Part shown: piece after piece, positions 1 to 8,566 of the stretch
How the letters are laid out: each line of letters starts with the position of its first letter
Numbering within the stretch: position 1 is the first letter of the stretch
DNA from: Paenibacillus sp. UNC499MF
GTDB lineage: Bacteria; Bacillota; Bacilli; Paenibacillales; NBRC-103111
Assembly: GCF_900107975.1 (NCBI RefSeq)
Contig: NZ_FNVF01000007.1
Coordinates: 30,954-94,953, forward strand
Direction of reading: 5' to 3'
Length of the DNA: 64,000 bases
Notes under the pieces: model-generated
What the model was told of the DNA's origin: nothing
The model's input: only the letters and a program-made list of their open reading frames with translations
The model's database searches: none
Translations under genes and position numbers: made by a program

Positions 1-82
1 TAGAACCTAAACTATAGAACCTAAACCATAGAACCTAAACTGTAGAGCCTAAACCGTACAACCAAACCGTACAACCAAGACC
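1..82. repeat. Degenerate 14/13-bp tandem repeat
   Basis: Four units of 14 bp (core TAGAACCTAAAC plus two variable bases) start at 1, 15, 29 and 43, followed by two 13-bp units starting TACAACCAA at 57 and 70. The array is cut by the window edge, so its full length is unknown. It lies just before a terminator-like hairpin and carries no spacer structure. Confidence 0.85.
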
Positions 83-93
83 TTACAACAAAA

Positions 94-136
94 AACAAGC
101 CGCCGTCCACAGCATACAGACGGCGGCTTGTTCCTC
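94..136. terminator. Strong 14-bp hairpin terminator
   Basis: Arms 94-107 and 119-132 pair perfectly over 14 bp around an 11-nt loop. The T-rich side is better on the minus strand (run of A at 89-95), with a weaker TT-C-CTCTT on the plus strand. It probably ends the gene left of the window. Confidence 0.7.
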
Positions 137-246
137 TTACCGGGATAAAACATTGCGGCGATCCGAAAGATGGATTACTATCGGGTTTGTGCACAACCTC
201 TACACATACACACATTCAACAGCAGACGGCAAAGGAGAATCGCGTC

Positions 247-651
247 ATGTCCGCAAAAGTTATCCACCATATCTGCATTCAGACGAACTGTTATGAACAG
301 TCACTGGCATTTTACCGGGATGCGCTCGGCTTTGAGGTGGTGCAGGAAACGCCCGATTTTCATACACGGGCTTATAATTCCTGGCTGCGCCTAGGCGAGT
401 TCTATATCGAACTGCAAACCGGCAAGGCCGGTGAAGAGCTTCAACCGGTGAATACGAGTTTGCGGGGAATCGTTCATTTTTGTATATGGGTCGAAGATCT
501 TGAAGAAGAGGTCCGCCGTTTGAAGAGTTTCGGAGCAGAGTTCAGGCTTAAGAACGGCCGGGAAATTTATACCGTAGAGAACGGCAAGCTGTGCAAGCTG
601 ACAGCACCCGAAGGAACGATCATCGAACTGAGGGATACGAAAGGGCTCTGA
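247..651 (+). CDS. VOC (glyoxalase/bleomycin-resistance fold) protein
   Basis: A 134-residue single-domain protein of the vicinal oxygen chelate superfamily. The N-terminal HHICIQT strand with two histidines, the FYRDALGFEVV helix-strand and the C-terminal GTIIELRD strand are the typical paired beta-alpha-beta-beta-beta modules with histidine and glutamate metal ligands. ATG 247 is chosen over an upstream in-frame ATG at 187 because AAAGGAG lies at 231-237. The substrate cannot be told from sequence; glyoxalase I, dioxygenase and resistance proteins share this fold. It stands alone, closed by a shared terminator. Confidence 0.85.
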   Translation: MSAKVIHHICIQTNCYEQSLAFYRDALGFEVVQETPDFHTRAYNSWLRLGEFYIELQTGKAGEELQPVNTSLRGIVHFCIWVEDLEEEVRRLKSFGAEFRLKNGREIYTVENGKLCKLTAPEGTIIELRDTKGL

Positions 652-664
652 CCGGTGAAAAAAG

Positions 665-705
665 AAAGGCCCGCAGACGGGATATTCTGCGGGCCTTTTG
701 CTTTT
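665..705. terminator. Bidirectional terminator
   Basis: Perfect 12-bp stem (665-676 with 687-698) with T-rich tails on both strands. It separates the convergent VOC gene and the minus-strand nucleotidase gene. Confidence 0.9.
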
Positions 706-743
706 ATAGCGTGCAGTTGACCGGTGCGGGTAGCGTGCCGCTC

Positions 744-2621
744 TTATTTTACTTCCACGATACGCCCTTCGACCTTCGGATTAACGGTTCCCTGCTTAAT
801 CAGGGCTTCTTCCACGACGTCGTAAAGCGTGAAGCCCGAGTTGAACACTTTCTTGTCCTTCATCATGGCATAGCCGTCACCGCCGGCCGCGATAAAGTCA
901 TTCGTAGCCAGCTTGTAGGTTTTATCCGGGTCAACCGGCTCGCCTTTCACCTTCAATTCAACCACTCTCTCGCCGGCAGGCTTGCTGCGGTTGTAGGTGA
1001 ACGTCATGCCGCCGATTTGCGGGAAGCGTCCTTCGCCGCTCTCCACTTTGCTTACTCCGTTTTCGAGTGCCGCTTGCAGTTCGCTGCCTTTAAGCTCCAG
1101 GACGACAAGGGTGTTCGGGAACGGGAGCACGTCGTACAGATTTTTCTTCGAGATGTCTCCGGCGTTCACCTGGGTCCGGATACCGCCGCCGTTAATAAGC
1201 GCAATATCGGCTTCTTGTCCGCCGATCGTCTTCGTTTTGGCCAGCATGGCATCGGCGATGAGGTTGCCGAGATTGGTTTCTTTCGCGCGTACGAGGGTGC
1301 GTTCCCCGTCGAGCTGAACGTCGGTTTTGGCGATTTTCACATCGAGCTGCCCGTCAACACGGCCGACGATATCTTTGACCAGCTTGGCCATTTCGGCATC
1401 GGGCTGCACTTTCTCGTCGTACTCGATCAGGCCGCCGGTAAAACCGACAAGCTCCTTGTTGTAATAATACAAGTCCGCGCGGCCCATCGACTTGCCATAT
1501 TCCCAGTCCTGCACGATGTAGGTGCCGTTTACGAGCTCCGGCTTCGTCAGTTGGGTGTGAGAGTGGCCGCCGATGATGAGGTCGATGCCGGGAACGGTCT
1601 TCGCCATCTCGCGGTCGACCTCGATGCCGTTATGGCAGACGACGATGACGTGATCGACTTTCTTTTTCAGCTCGGGAACAAGCTGCTTCGCTACTTCAAT
1701 CGGGTCCTTGAACTCCAGCGCTTTCACGTTATCCGGATGTGTCACGATCGGTGTATCCGCGGTCGTAAAGCCGAGAATGGCGAATTTTTTGCCGCCGATT
1801 TCGGTATAATGCACGGGCTGGAGCAGCTCCGTGCCGTCTTCTTTTTTGAACACATTGGAAGAAATGATCGGGTGATCGACCATGCCTTTGAGCTTGAGCA
1901 GCTGCTCGTAGCCGAAATCGAATTCATGGTTGCCCGCCGCCTGCGCGTCGTAATTAAGGTAGTTCAGAAGCGGCACGATGGACTCGCCCTTGAACAGATT
2001 GGCGAAGACGGTTCCCTGGAAGGTGTCGCCCGCATCCATCAGCATGAAATTAGGGTTTTCCGCCCGCATTTCTTTCACGAGTGTTGCGATTTTGGCATAA
2101 CCGAACTCTTTGAGCGATTTGTTTTCTTCGATATGTCCGTGAACATCATTGGTATGTCCGATCGTAATATGTAGGGTAATGGCCTGGCCGAGCGCCTGGA
2201 GAAAATCTTTCCGCGATACGGAGTCGGCATCTGCCGTCAGTTTGATGTCATAGCCGGCTTTTTTGGCGATTTCGGTAACGGCTGCGGCGCTTAGTACGGC
2301 GTCCGGCTTATTTACTTCCGCTTCGCTCAGGAGTCCCTGCTTTTTGGCCCAGGACAGGGAAGCCGAGGCCCAGTGGGAAATCGAAGCGTCCACCGTCAGG
2401 GAAGCTCCTTTGGAGCGGGCGAGAATAGTCGCAAGCTCCGCCGTCGAAACGCTGCGGTCCAGTGCCAGGCCGCCGCCTTCGTAGCCTTCGATGATCGCTT
2501 TCTTTTGCATCCAGTCGGTATGAGTGATCTGCGGTGCCGTCTGGGCGTAAATGGACGATGCAAGAATAGAAGAAATGATTGCGCTTACAGATATAGCCGA
2601 AACAAATTTGCCTTTGAACAA
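744..2621 (-). CDS. Secreted bifunctional 5'-nucleotidase / 2',3'-cyclic phosphodiesterase-type metallophosphatase
   Basis: A 625-residue exported enzyme that should dephosphorylate extracellular nucleotides. The start is TTG at 2621, with AAGGGGG 9-10 nt upstream. Residues 1-27 form a signal peptide ending SIYAQ. Residues about 37-145 resemble one to two degenerate S-layer-homology modules (W, EGY, VSTAELATILAR). The metallophosphatase core carries TNDVHGH, DAGDTFQG, GNHEFD and GGHSHT, in order; the C-terminal 5'-nucleotidase domain has INGGGIR and the nucleotide-binding AAGGDGY region. It may supply nucleosides to the salvage genes that follow. The exact nucleotide preference is inferred from the family. 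Confidence 0.9.
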   Translation of the reverse strand: MFKGKFVSAISVSAIISSILASSIYAQTAPQITHTDWMQKKAIIEGYEGGGLALDRSVSTAELATILARSKGASLTVDASISHWASASLSWAKKQGLLSEAEVNKPDAVLSAAAVTEIAKKAGYDIKLTADADSVSRKDFLQALGQAITLHITIGHTNDVHGHIEENKSLKEFGYAKIATLVKEMRAENPNFMLMDAGDTFQGTVFANLFKGESIVPLLNYLNYDAQAAGNHEFDFGYEQLLKLKGMVDHPIISSNVFKKEDGTELLQPVHYTEIGGKKFAILGFTTADTPIVTHPDNVKALEFKDPIEVAKQLVPELKKKVDHVIVVCHNGIEVDREMAKTVPGIDLIIGGHSHTQLTKPELVNGTYIVQDWEYGKSMGRADLYYYNKELVGFTGGLIEYDEKVQPDAEMAKLVKDIVGRVDGQLDVKIAKTDVQLDGERTLVRAKETNLGNLIADAMLAKTKTIGGQEADIALINGGGIRTQVNAGDISKKNLYDVLPFPNTLVVLELKGSELQAALENGVSKVESGEGRFPQIGGMTFTYNRSKPAGERVVELKVKGEPVDPDKTYKLATNDFIAAGGDGYAMMKDKKVFNSGFTLYDVVEEALIKQGTVNPKVEGRIVEVK

Positions 2622-2650
2622 AAGAATTCCCCCTTAACAAAAGTAGACTC

Positions 2651-2679
2651 ATTGTATCATGGGTCTTTCGGGGCAACAA
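2651..2679 (-). promoter_or_regulatory. Promoter of the nucleotidase gene
   Basis: On the minus strand TTGTTG (2674-2679) is followed after 17 nt by TACAAT (2651-2656). It lies about 30 nt before the TTG start. The -35 match is partial. Confidence 0.5.
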
Positions 2680-2725
2680 TAGAGGTATAGCGAACATAGT
2701 TTGTCAATTTGTGCACGGATGCCGC

Positions 2726-2739
2726 CGTAAACGCTCTCA
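2726..2739 (+). promoter_or_regulatory. cre-like catabolite site
   Basis: CGTAAACGCTCTCA matches the CcpA-binding consensus core (GNAANCGNWNNCW) apart from its first bases. It lies between the divergent nucleotidase and deoR genes, next to a TATAAT at 2747-2752. Low confidence without experimental support. Confidence 0.35.
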
Positions 2740-2810
2740 AAAATGGTATAATGATAAGAAGTGCTTGTTTAATTTACGCTCATTTTCATTCATTTCCGGC
2801 CTGGATTGGA

Positions 2811-2839
2811 TTGATTTTCATAAAAGGATGTTTTATACT
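2811..2839 (+). promoter_or_regulatory. deoR promoter
   Basis: TTGATT (2811-2816), 17-bp spacer, TATACT (2834-2839). It is the best sigma-A match before deoR and sits just upstream of the DeoR-like operator. Confidence 0.65.
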
Positions 2840-2866
2840 CAGGGAGTGAAATGATGTTAGATTTAT

Positions 2867-2886
2867 ATTGAACATAATTTCATAAT
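2867..2886 (+). promoter_or_regulatory. DeoR-like operator (autoregulation)
   Basis: ATTGAACATAATTTCA is nearly identical to the B. subtilis DeoR operator as I recall it (ATTGAACAAAATTTCAAT). It lies about 20-40 nt downstream of the expected start of transcription, so bound DeoR would block its own gene. Confidence 0.65.
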
Positions 2887-2907
2887 GCGAGGCAGGGAAA
2901 AGCTCCA

Positions 2908-3873
2908 ATGGAAGATGAAAAGCTCAGAAAGATCATCGAGGTAGCCAAATTATACTACCAGCTCGACTATAATCAGAACCAGATCGCGCAAATGCTCGGC
3001 TTATCCCGTCCGACCGTGTCGCGTCTGCTGCAGCAGGCCAAGACGGAAGGAATTGTGAAAATCCACATCGCGGACCCTTCGGAAGATTGCGAAGCTCTTG
3101 CGGTTACCCTGCGGGAGAAGTTCCACTTGAAAAAAGCGGTCGTCGCTTTCGTGCCGACTTACGACGATGAAATCGTCAAGAAATTTATCGGCGAGGCGGC
3201 CGCGCAGTACTTGATGACGACGGTCAAAGACAAAGATATTATCGGGGCTTCGTGGGGAACCACGATGTACCAGGTGGCGGCAAACCTCCAGCAGAAGGGG
3301 CTGACGGATTCGCGCGTCGTGCAGCTGAACGGGGGCGTGAGCCATGCGGACATTACGATCTCTCCGTCCGAAATCATCTATCTGTTCAGCCGGGCGTTTC
3401 ATGTCACGCCGTACTTCCTCTATCTGCCGGCTATCGTCGATCACAGTCTGGTCAAGCAGGCGATTCAGTCCGACCGGCATATCCGCCGCGTTCTGGATCT
3501 CGGAAAGCTGGCCAACATCGCGATCTTTACGGTGGGGCTGCCGGACGCCGAATCCGTGCTGATCCAGTCCAATTACATGACGGAGGAAGATTTGGAGATC
3601 ATTCAGAGCAGAGCCGTGGGTGACATTTGCTCCCGTTATTTCGACGATAAAGGGCAGATCTGCCATACGAGCCTGAACGACCGCACCATCGGCATCGAGC
3701 TGGAGGATTTAAAGGAGAAAGAACAGGCGATTCTCGTAGCCGGCGGAATGAGAAAGGTAAACGCCATTTACGGCGCTCTTCGCGGCGGATATGCGAATAC
3801 GCTTATCACCGACCAGATGACGGCCAAAGCGCTCATCGCCAAACATGACGGCGGGCAGACGGCAACAGCCTGA
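2908..3873 (+). CDS. deoR: Deoxyribonucleoside regulator, SorC/DeoR family
   Basis: A 321-residue repressor. Residues 1-60 hold an HTH (YNQNQIAQMLGLSRPTVSRLL) and residues 60-315 a SorC-type sugar-phosphate-binding domain (GASWGTTMYQVA, VVQLNGG, VAGGMRKVNAIYGALRGG). Length and domain order match B. subtilis DeoR, which is released by deoxyribose-5-phosphate. The next gene is a purine nucleoside phosphorylase, and DeoR-like sites occur at three promoters in this window. The ATG at 2908 has only a weak ribosome site (GGCAGGGA), fitting low repressor levels. Identification rests on both the domain and the context; close SorC paralogues cannot be fully excluded. Confidence 0.85.
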   Translation: MEDEKLRKIIEVAKLYYQLDYNQNQIAQMLGLSRPTVSRLLQQAKTEGIVKIHIADPSEDCEALAVTLREKFHLKKAVVAFVPTYDDEIVKKFIGEAAAQYLMTTVKDKDIIGASWGTTMYQVAANLQQKGLTDSRVVQLNGGVSHADITISPSEIIYLFSRAFHVTPYFLYLPAIVDHSLVKQAIQSDRHIRRVLDLGKLANIAIFTVGLPDAESVLIQSNYMTEEDLEIIQSRAVGDICSRYFDDKGQICHTSLNDRTIGIELEDLKEKEQAILVAGGMRKVNAIYGALRGGYANTLITDQMTAKALIAKHDGGQTATA

Positions 3874-3949
3874 CGGCGGGCCAGCAGGATAGGCGGCGCG
3901 CCCCAGCCGGGCTGTCTTGTACCGAACCAGACCAGGGGGACTTCACGAG

Positions 3950-4783
3950 ATGACACAGACTTCACAGACTAACCACGTATCGCAGGCGGCTGCCTTTATT
4001 AAGGACAAGCTGACATTCACGCCGCAGGTCGGCCTTATTCTCGGTTCGGGTCTCGGCGTTCTTGCCGATGAGATCGAAAATCCGGTCGTGATTCCTTATC
4101 ACGAGATTCCCGGGTTCCCGGTATCGACGGTGGAAGGGCATGCCGGACAACTCGTCTGCGGAATGCTCCAGGGCAAGCCGGTTGTCGCCATGCAGGGCCG
4201 CTTCCACTATTACGAGGGATACGCCATGAATAAGGTCGTTTTTCCCGTATTCGTCATGAAGCGGCTCGGCGTAAAGACGCTTCTTCTGACCAATGCCGCG
4301 GGCGGAGTAGACGTAAGCCTGGAGCCGGGGGATCTCATGCTGATTTCCGATCACATCAACCTGATGGCGTCCAATCCGCTGATCGGACCCAACGACGCGG
4401 AGCTCGGTCCGCGTTTTCCGGATATGTCGGAGGCTTATTCGAAAAGGCTGCGCGAAACGGCGCGCGAAACAGCCGGCTTCCTGAACATGAGCTTGAAGGA
4501 AGGCGTATACGCGGGCCTCACGGGCCCTTCCTACGAAACGCCTGCCGAAATCCGCATGGTGCGGGCGCTCGGCGGAGACGCGGTAGGCATGTCCACCGTG
4601 CCGGAGGCGATCGCCGCGAGCTACGCGGGGCTTGAAGTGCTGGGCATCTCCTGCATTTCCAACATGGCCGCGGGCATCCTGGAGCAGCCGCTTTCCCATG
4701 CGGAAGTCATGGAGACGACCGAGATGGTGCGCGCTAACTTCGTGGCGCTGATCAAAGGCATTATCGGCCGCAGCGACTTGTAG
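3950..4783 (+). CDS. pupG: Purine nucleoside phosphorylase, trimeric type II (PupG/PunA)
   Basis: A 277-residue enzyme that cleaves (deoxy)guanosine and (deoxy)inosine with phosphate to the base and (deoxy)ribose-1-phosphate. Seen: LILGSGLG phosphate loop, HAGQLV, GRFHYYEG, LTNAAGG, GPSYETPAEIRM and GMSTVPE, all typical of the trimeric class. ATG 3950 is preferred over an in-frame ATG at 3917 because AGGGGGA precedes it. It lies 76 nt after deoR, probably co-transcribed, and is closed by a terminator at 4817. The hexameric DeoD encoded at 16208 complements it for adenosine. Confidence 0.92.
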   Translation: MTQTSQTNHVSQAAAFIKDKLTFTPQVGLILGSGLGVLADEIENPVVIPYHEIPGFPVSTVEGHAGQLVCGMLQGKPVVAMQGRFHYYEGYAMNKVVFPVFVMKRLGVKTLLLTNAAGGVDVSLEPGDLMLISDHINLMASNPLIGPNDAELGPRFPDMSEAYSKRLRETARETAGFLNMSLKEGVYAGLTGPSYETPAEIRMVRALGGDAVGMSTVPEAIAASYAGLEVLGISCISNMAAGILEQPLSHAEVMETTEMVRANFVALIKGIIGRSDL

Positions 4784-4816
4784 CGCCAGTCCGGCCGCCT
4801 GCCCGGTACCCTTAAG

Positions 4817-4850
4817 GAATCCTGGATTTTATGATCCAGGGTTCTTTTTT
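4817..4850 (+). terminator. Terminator after pupG
   Basis: An 11-bp stem with one G-T wobble (4817-4827 with 4832-4842) followed by six T. Confidence 0.9.
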
Positions 4851-4935
4851 GCGCCCGGAAAAGGGAGTGGAACGTGCAGCAAGCAGGATGGAATAAATCA
4901 GAATGGACAAATGTAAAATAAATTTCAAATTAATA

Positions 4936-4964
4936 TTTACATATGTTCACACCCTGCCTATAAT
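4936..4964 (+). promoter_or_regulatory. Promoter with DeoR-like half operator, deaminase gene
   Basis: TTTACA (4936-4941), exactly 17 bp, TATAAT (4959-4964). The -35 and early spacer form TTTACATATGTTCA, the reverse of the TGAACATA half of the DeoR operator. The deoC promoter at 12449 has the same 15 bases (TTTACATATGTTCAC) in the same position, with its own 17-bp spacer, so both are likely under DeoR. Confidence 0.75.
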
Positions 4965-5062
4965 AGGTGTAATGTATTCGGGTTTCACAGATACTACCCC
5001 TGACATAACGGCTTTGATGCTTTACCTTTTTCTACAACTTAGATAAGTCTGGAGAGATGGTT

Positions 5063-6370
5063 TTGAATACAGCTTATGTGAACGGTCACTTTTTTACGAT
5101 GGATGAAAACAGCCGGCAGTACAAAAGCGGAATGATGGTCGTCGGCAGAGACGCGATCGATTATATCGGCGTCCATTCCGCAGAGCGGCTGGCCGCGGCG
5201 GACCGGGTCGTCGATCTGGGCGGCAAATGGGTCATGCCGGGCCTCGTCAATGTCCACTCTCATATCGTGATGACCATCCTCCGGGGAATCGGTGACGATA
5301 TGCTGCTGAAGCCGTGGCTGGAGACGAAGATCTGGCCGATGGAGGCCAAGTTTACGCCGGAGATCGCGTCTGTCAGCACCCGGCTCGGCATTCTGGAGAT
5401 GCTGAAGTCGGGCACGACGACGTTCTCGGATATGTTCAATCCGAACGGCATCGACCTGGACGGCATCATGCAGGAAATTGCCGATACGGGAATCCGCGGC
5501 GCCTTCTCGCATACGATTTTCAGCCTAGGCACCGAGCGACAGCAGCGGGATAATATCGCAAGCGCGGAGCGGTTTGCGAGAAATTACCGCACGTTCGCGG
5601 GCGGACGCCTGACGACGATGGCGGCGCCTCACAGCCCGTACGCGTGTACGCCCGAAGCGCTGGAGGAAAGCGCACGGATCGCGGCCGAGAACGGCCTGAT
5701 GGTTCACATCCACGTCTCGGAGACGGATCTGGAGATCCGCGATATCGAGAGCCGCTATGGCGTGCGTCCCGTGGAGCACCTCCGCCGGCTAGGCGTGTTT
5801 GATCAGCCTACGGTGATGGCTCACGGGGTCGTTCTTAACGAGGAAGAACGGGCGATTCTTCATCAATACGATGTGCGGGTCGCCCATAATCCCATCAGCA
5901 ACTTGAAGCTGGGATCGGGAGTGGCGGATGTTGCCGCGCTTCTCGAAGCGGGAGTCAAGGTCGGCATCGCCACGGACAGCACCGCCTCCAACAACAATCT
6001 CGACATGTTCGAGGAGATGAGGACGGCGGCCTTGCTGCAGAAGGGGATCTACAAAGACGCGAGCAAGCTTCCCGCGAAAACGGTGCTGGCTCTGGCGACG
6101 CGCGTCGGTGCCGAGGCTATCGGCATGGGGCATACGGGTTCGCTGGAGGCGGGGAAGAAGGCGGATTTCATCACCATCGATCCGTCGGATAAGCCGCACC
6201 TACAGCCGCTGAAGCAGGCGTTTTCGCATCTGCTCTATGCCGCAAGCGGACGTGACGTCTGCGATGTGTATGTCGGCGGAGCAGCGGTTGTCCGTGACGG
6301 AAGCTGCCTGACGATCGACGAGGAAAAGATCGTGGCGGAGGCCAATCGTCTGCAGGCTGAGCTGCAATAA
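5063..6370 (+). CDS. Amidohydrolase of the MTA/SAH (adenosine-type) deaminase family
   Basis: About 435 residues. Metal ligands and active-site motifs of the MtaD/SsnA branch are visible: VHSH after the N-terminal beta-sandwich, HIHVSETDLE, AHG, and ATDSTASNNNLDMFEE with the metal-binding Asp. The family deaminates 5'-methylthioadenosine, S-adenosylhomocysteine, adenosine or 5'-deoxyadenosine. An ATG at 5057 is only 2 nt from GGAG; TTG at 5063 has 6-nt spacing from GGAGAG and is the better start. The DeoR-like promoter and salvage neighbours suggest a (deoxy)adenosine-related substrate here; that is inference. Confidence 0.85.
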   Translation: MNTAYVNGHFFTMDENSRQYKSGMMVVGRDAIDYIGVHSAERLAAADRVVDLGGKWVMPGLVNVHSHIVMTILRGIGDDMLLKPWLETKIWPMEAKFTPEIASVSTRLGILEMLKSGTTTFSDMFNPNGIDLDGIMQEIADTGIRGAFSHTIFSLGTERQQRDNIASAERFARNYRTFAGGRLTTMAAPHSPYACTPEALEESARIAAENGLMVHIHVSETDLEIRDIESRYGVRPVEHLRRLGVFDQPTVMAHGVVLNEEERAILHQYDVRVAHNPISNLKLGSGVADVAALLEAGVKVGIATDSTASNNNLDMFEEMRTAALLQKGIYKDASKLPAKTVLALATRVGAEAIGMGHTGSLEAGKKADFITIDPSDKPHLQPLKQAFSHLLYAASGRDVCDVYVGGAAVVRDGSCLTIDEEKIVAEANRLQAELQ

Positions 6371-6785
6371 TCCGCTGCGCGGAAGGCGTGTAAGTGACGA
6401 AGACGAAGTCCAGTTATTAATGAAGCAATAATGAAACAAACATGTGAACCCAAATGGCCGAAAAAAACGGCCGCAGCGTTCGGAGGCCGTATGATTGACC
6501 GCCGATATGCGCGGCTTTCCGTACCGCGCAAAGCCTCCCGGCGCGTTGCCCGGCATCGCATGACAGTCGTCTGCCACGCCGCTGCGCGGTCAGCATGCCT
6601 GGTGCGTTAAGCGACCACGGCGGACGGCGTTTTTCCACGACAGAAGATCACTAGCGATAAGCCGGCTGCGCGTACGCGCAGCGGGCAGGCGTTATTTTCA
6701 TAGAGCAGGTACAATTTACGGTTATATCCGGGTTTAGTCAAGCTCGGTATAATGGGCGGGTCCGGGGCAGAGTGGAGGAATAAGA
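6371..6785. other. 415-bp gap before the purine permease
   Basis: GC-rich with several short inverted repeats, no convincing gene. A TATAAT at 6748-6753 probably serves the permease gene. I looked for the conserved core of a purine riboswitch (TTTCTACC with flanking stems), which often controls this permease in Bacillales, and did not find it. Confidence 0.6.
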
Positions 6786-8072
6786 ATGATTCGGGGTCTT
6801 AACCGGTATTTTCAATTGGAGGCTCACGGGACGACGTGGAAAAGAGAGCTGATGGCGGGCCTTACCTCGTTCTTTACGAGTGCGTATATTATGCTCGTCA
6901 ATCCCCTCATCCTGCAGGATACGGGAATGCCGCTGAGCGCCGGGGTACTTGCGACCATCGCGGCGACCGTTATCGGCAGTCTGATGATGGCCCTGTGGGC
7001 GAATGCGCCCATCATCGTCATCCCCGGCATGGGGCTTAACGCGTTCTTTACCTACACGATCGTCCAGTCGCTCGGACTTTCCTGGCAGCAGGCGCTTGGC
7101 GTTGTCGTCGTGTCGGGTGTTATTTTCCTGCTTGCGAGCGTGTCTTCCTTCGGCAGCAAAATTTTGTCGGCGGTACCCGCTTCGCTGAAGCACGGGATTA
7201 CCGCCGGAATCGGCCTTATGCTTACGTTTATCGGCCTGCAGAAAGGCCAGATCGTCCAGCCCGATTCCGTTAACTACGTGGCGCTCGGAAATTTTACGAG
7301 TCCGGTTACGCTTGCGACGCTTATCGGGCTTGCGGTCACCTTCATGCTGTTCGTCCGCAATATAAAAGGAAGCCTGCTGATCGGAATCGGTTTTACCAGC
7401 GTCCTGACGCTCGTACTTGCGGGCAGGGGAGATGCCGCGGGCAAAGCGGTCGATCTTCAAGCCTACGGCCAGGTACTGGGAGCCGCCGATTTCAGCGTGA
7501 TGCAGATACCGTTCTGGATCGCGGTGTTTTCCATGACGATGATCGTCCTGTTCGAGAACATGGGGCTGCTCAGCGGCATGCTGCCGGACAAGGAAAAGTT
7601 CCCGAAAGCTTACCGGGTCGTGGCGGTGTCCACGATTGTATCCGGCTTCTTCGGGACCAGCCCGACCATCGCTTCAGCCGAGAGCACCTCCGGTATTTCG
7701 GAAGGCGGCCGGACAGGTATCCCACCGCTCGTAACGGCGGTCTTGTTCCTGCTCTCCGCCTTGGCGCTGCCCGTTATCGGACTCATTCCCGGCAATGCCG
7801 TCGCGCCGGTGCTCATTATTATCGGAGCGCTGATGATGATGAGCGTGAAGGACATTCCGTTCAACGATTTTTCGGAATATTTGCCCGCGTTTCTTATCGT
7901 GGTGTGCATCCCGCTGACGTCCAGCATCGCCGACGGTCTCGCTTTCGGCTTTATCGCATATCCGCTTACGAAGGTGGCTATCGGCCAGTGGAGGAAATGT
8001 TCGCCTCTGCTTTACGCGATTGCGGCGCTCTTTGTCCTAAACTTTGTGGCCTCTTCCGTTTTCGTTCATTAA
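6786..8072 (+). CDS. Hypoxanthine/guanine permease, AzgA-type NCS2 family (PbuG/PbuO-like)
   Basis: A 428-residue membrane protein with about 12 predicted hydrophobic segments. Family signatures visible: GLTSFFTSAYIMLVNP at the N-terminus, PGMGLNAFFTY, GITAGIGLMLTFIGLQ, and GTSPTIASAESTSGISEGGRTG in the substrate-binding half (split here for length). It imports purine bases by proton symport, the products or precursors of PupG and DeoD. GGAGG at 6775-6779 supports ATG 6786. Which of the Bacillus paralogues (PbuG or PbuO) it matches best cannot be decided from reading. Confidence 0.88.
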   Translation: MIRGLNRYFQLEAHGTTWKRELMAGLTSFFTSAYIMLVNPLILQDTGMPLSAGVLATIAATVIGSLMMALWANAPIIVIPGMGLNAFFTYTIVQSLGLSWQQALGVVVVSGVIFLLASVSSFGSKILSAVPASLKHGITAGIGLMLTFIGLQKGQIVQPDSVNYVALGNFTSPVTLATLIGLAVTFMLFVRNIKGSLLIGIGFTSVLTLVLAGRGDAAGKAVDLQAYGQVLGAADFSVMQIPFWIAVFSMTMIVLFENMGLLSGMLPDKEKFPKAYRVVAVSTIVSGFFGTSPTIASAESTSGISEGGRTGIPPLVTAVLFLLSALALPVIGLIPGNAVAPVLIIIGALMMMSVKDIPFNDFSEYLPAFLIVVCIPLTSSIADGLAFGFIAYPLTKVAIGQWRKCSPLLYAIAALFVLNFVASSVFVH

Positions 8073-8566
8073 ACGGGGGAGCCCCTGCATCGCGAAAGAG
8101 GAGATTCCGCACTGCGTCCAGCTCCTGGCATGGGGCTTGGCATCCTGTGACACGAGGCGGCCAAGGAGCATAGAGGCTTCACGCTTGCAAAGCCGATTTC
8201 CCGGACGAGAAGCGCTGCGTCGCTAAAAGGACTCCCCAAAAAAGCCTGACGATACTTGGTATCGCCAGGCTTTTCTTGTATGCGAAGAAGCTTTCCGGGC
8301 GCGGAACCGGGCCGCAGGGCATAGGGCGCTGCCGATCGCATCCGACCGCATCCGCCGATCGCGGTCATGCGGCTCCCCGCTACGCGCCAAGAGAAGTCAC
8401 GGGGAGCATTTTATCCGTCCCGCATAAAAGAGATGCAGAACGTAGGGGAATGCCCCACAACAGCTCCTCCTTTTGGTACAATAAGGAAGAAAAGGACGGG
8501 TGATTTTGCAATACACGCCCTGTCTGCCACGGTTAAACCGACAACTTCGATTATTGGGGATATAAA
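8073..8566. other. 494-bp gap with one terminator
   Basis: No supported gene. It holds the hairpin at 8240-8274 and, towards the Sfp-type gene, a weak TACAAT near 8477. The rest is GC-rich and featureless to me. Confidence 0.6.
8240..8276. terminator. Bidirectional terminator after the permease
   Basis: Two stacked stems, 8240-8248 with 8266-8274 and 8250-8255 with 8259-8264, with A-rich and T-rich flanks. Confidence 0.85.

Noticed and set aside
1-82. CRISPR array
   Set aside because: Units are 14 bp and head-to-tail with no spacers, and no cas genes are in the window.
591-2174. Long plus-strand reading frame of 527 codons opposite the nucleotidase gene
   Set aside because: Arises from the high-GC third-position pattern of the nucleotidase gene on the other strand; no ribosome site or protein motif.
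4936-5062. Purine riboswitch before the deaminase gene
   Set aside because: TATAAT plus nearby TACTACCCC looked suggestive, but TATAAT is the -10 with a 17-bp spaced -35, and the J2/3 (TTTCTACC) and paired loops of the aptamer are absent.
6371-6785. Guanine riboswitch controlling the purine permease
   Set aside because: No TTTCTACC core nor the three-stem layout anywhere in the leader.
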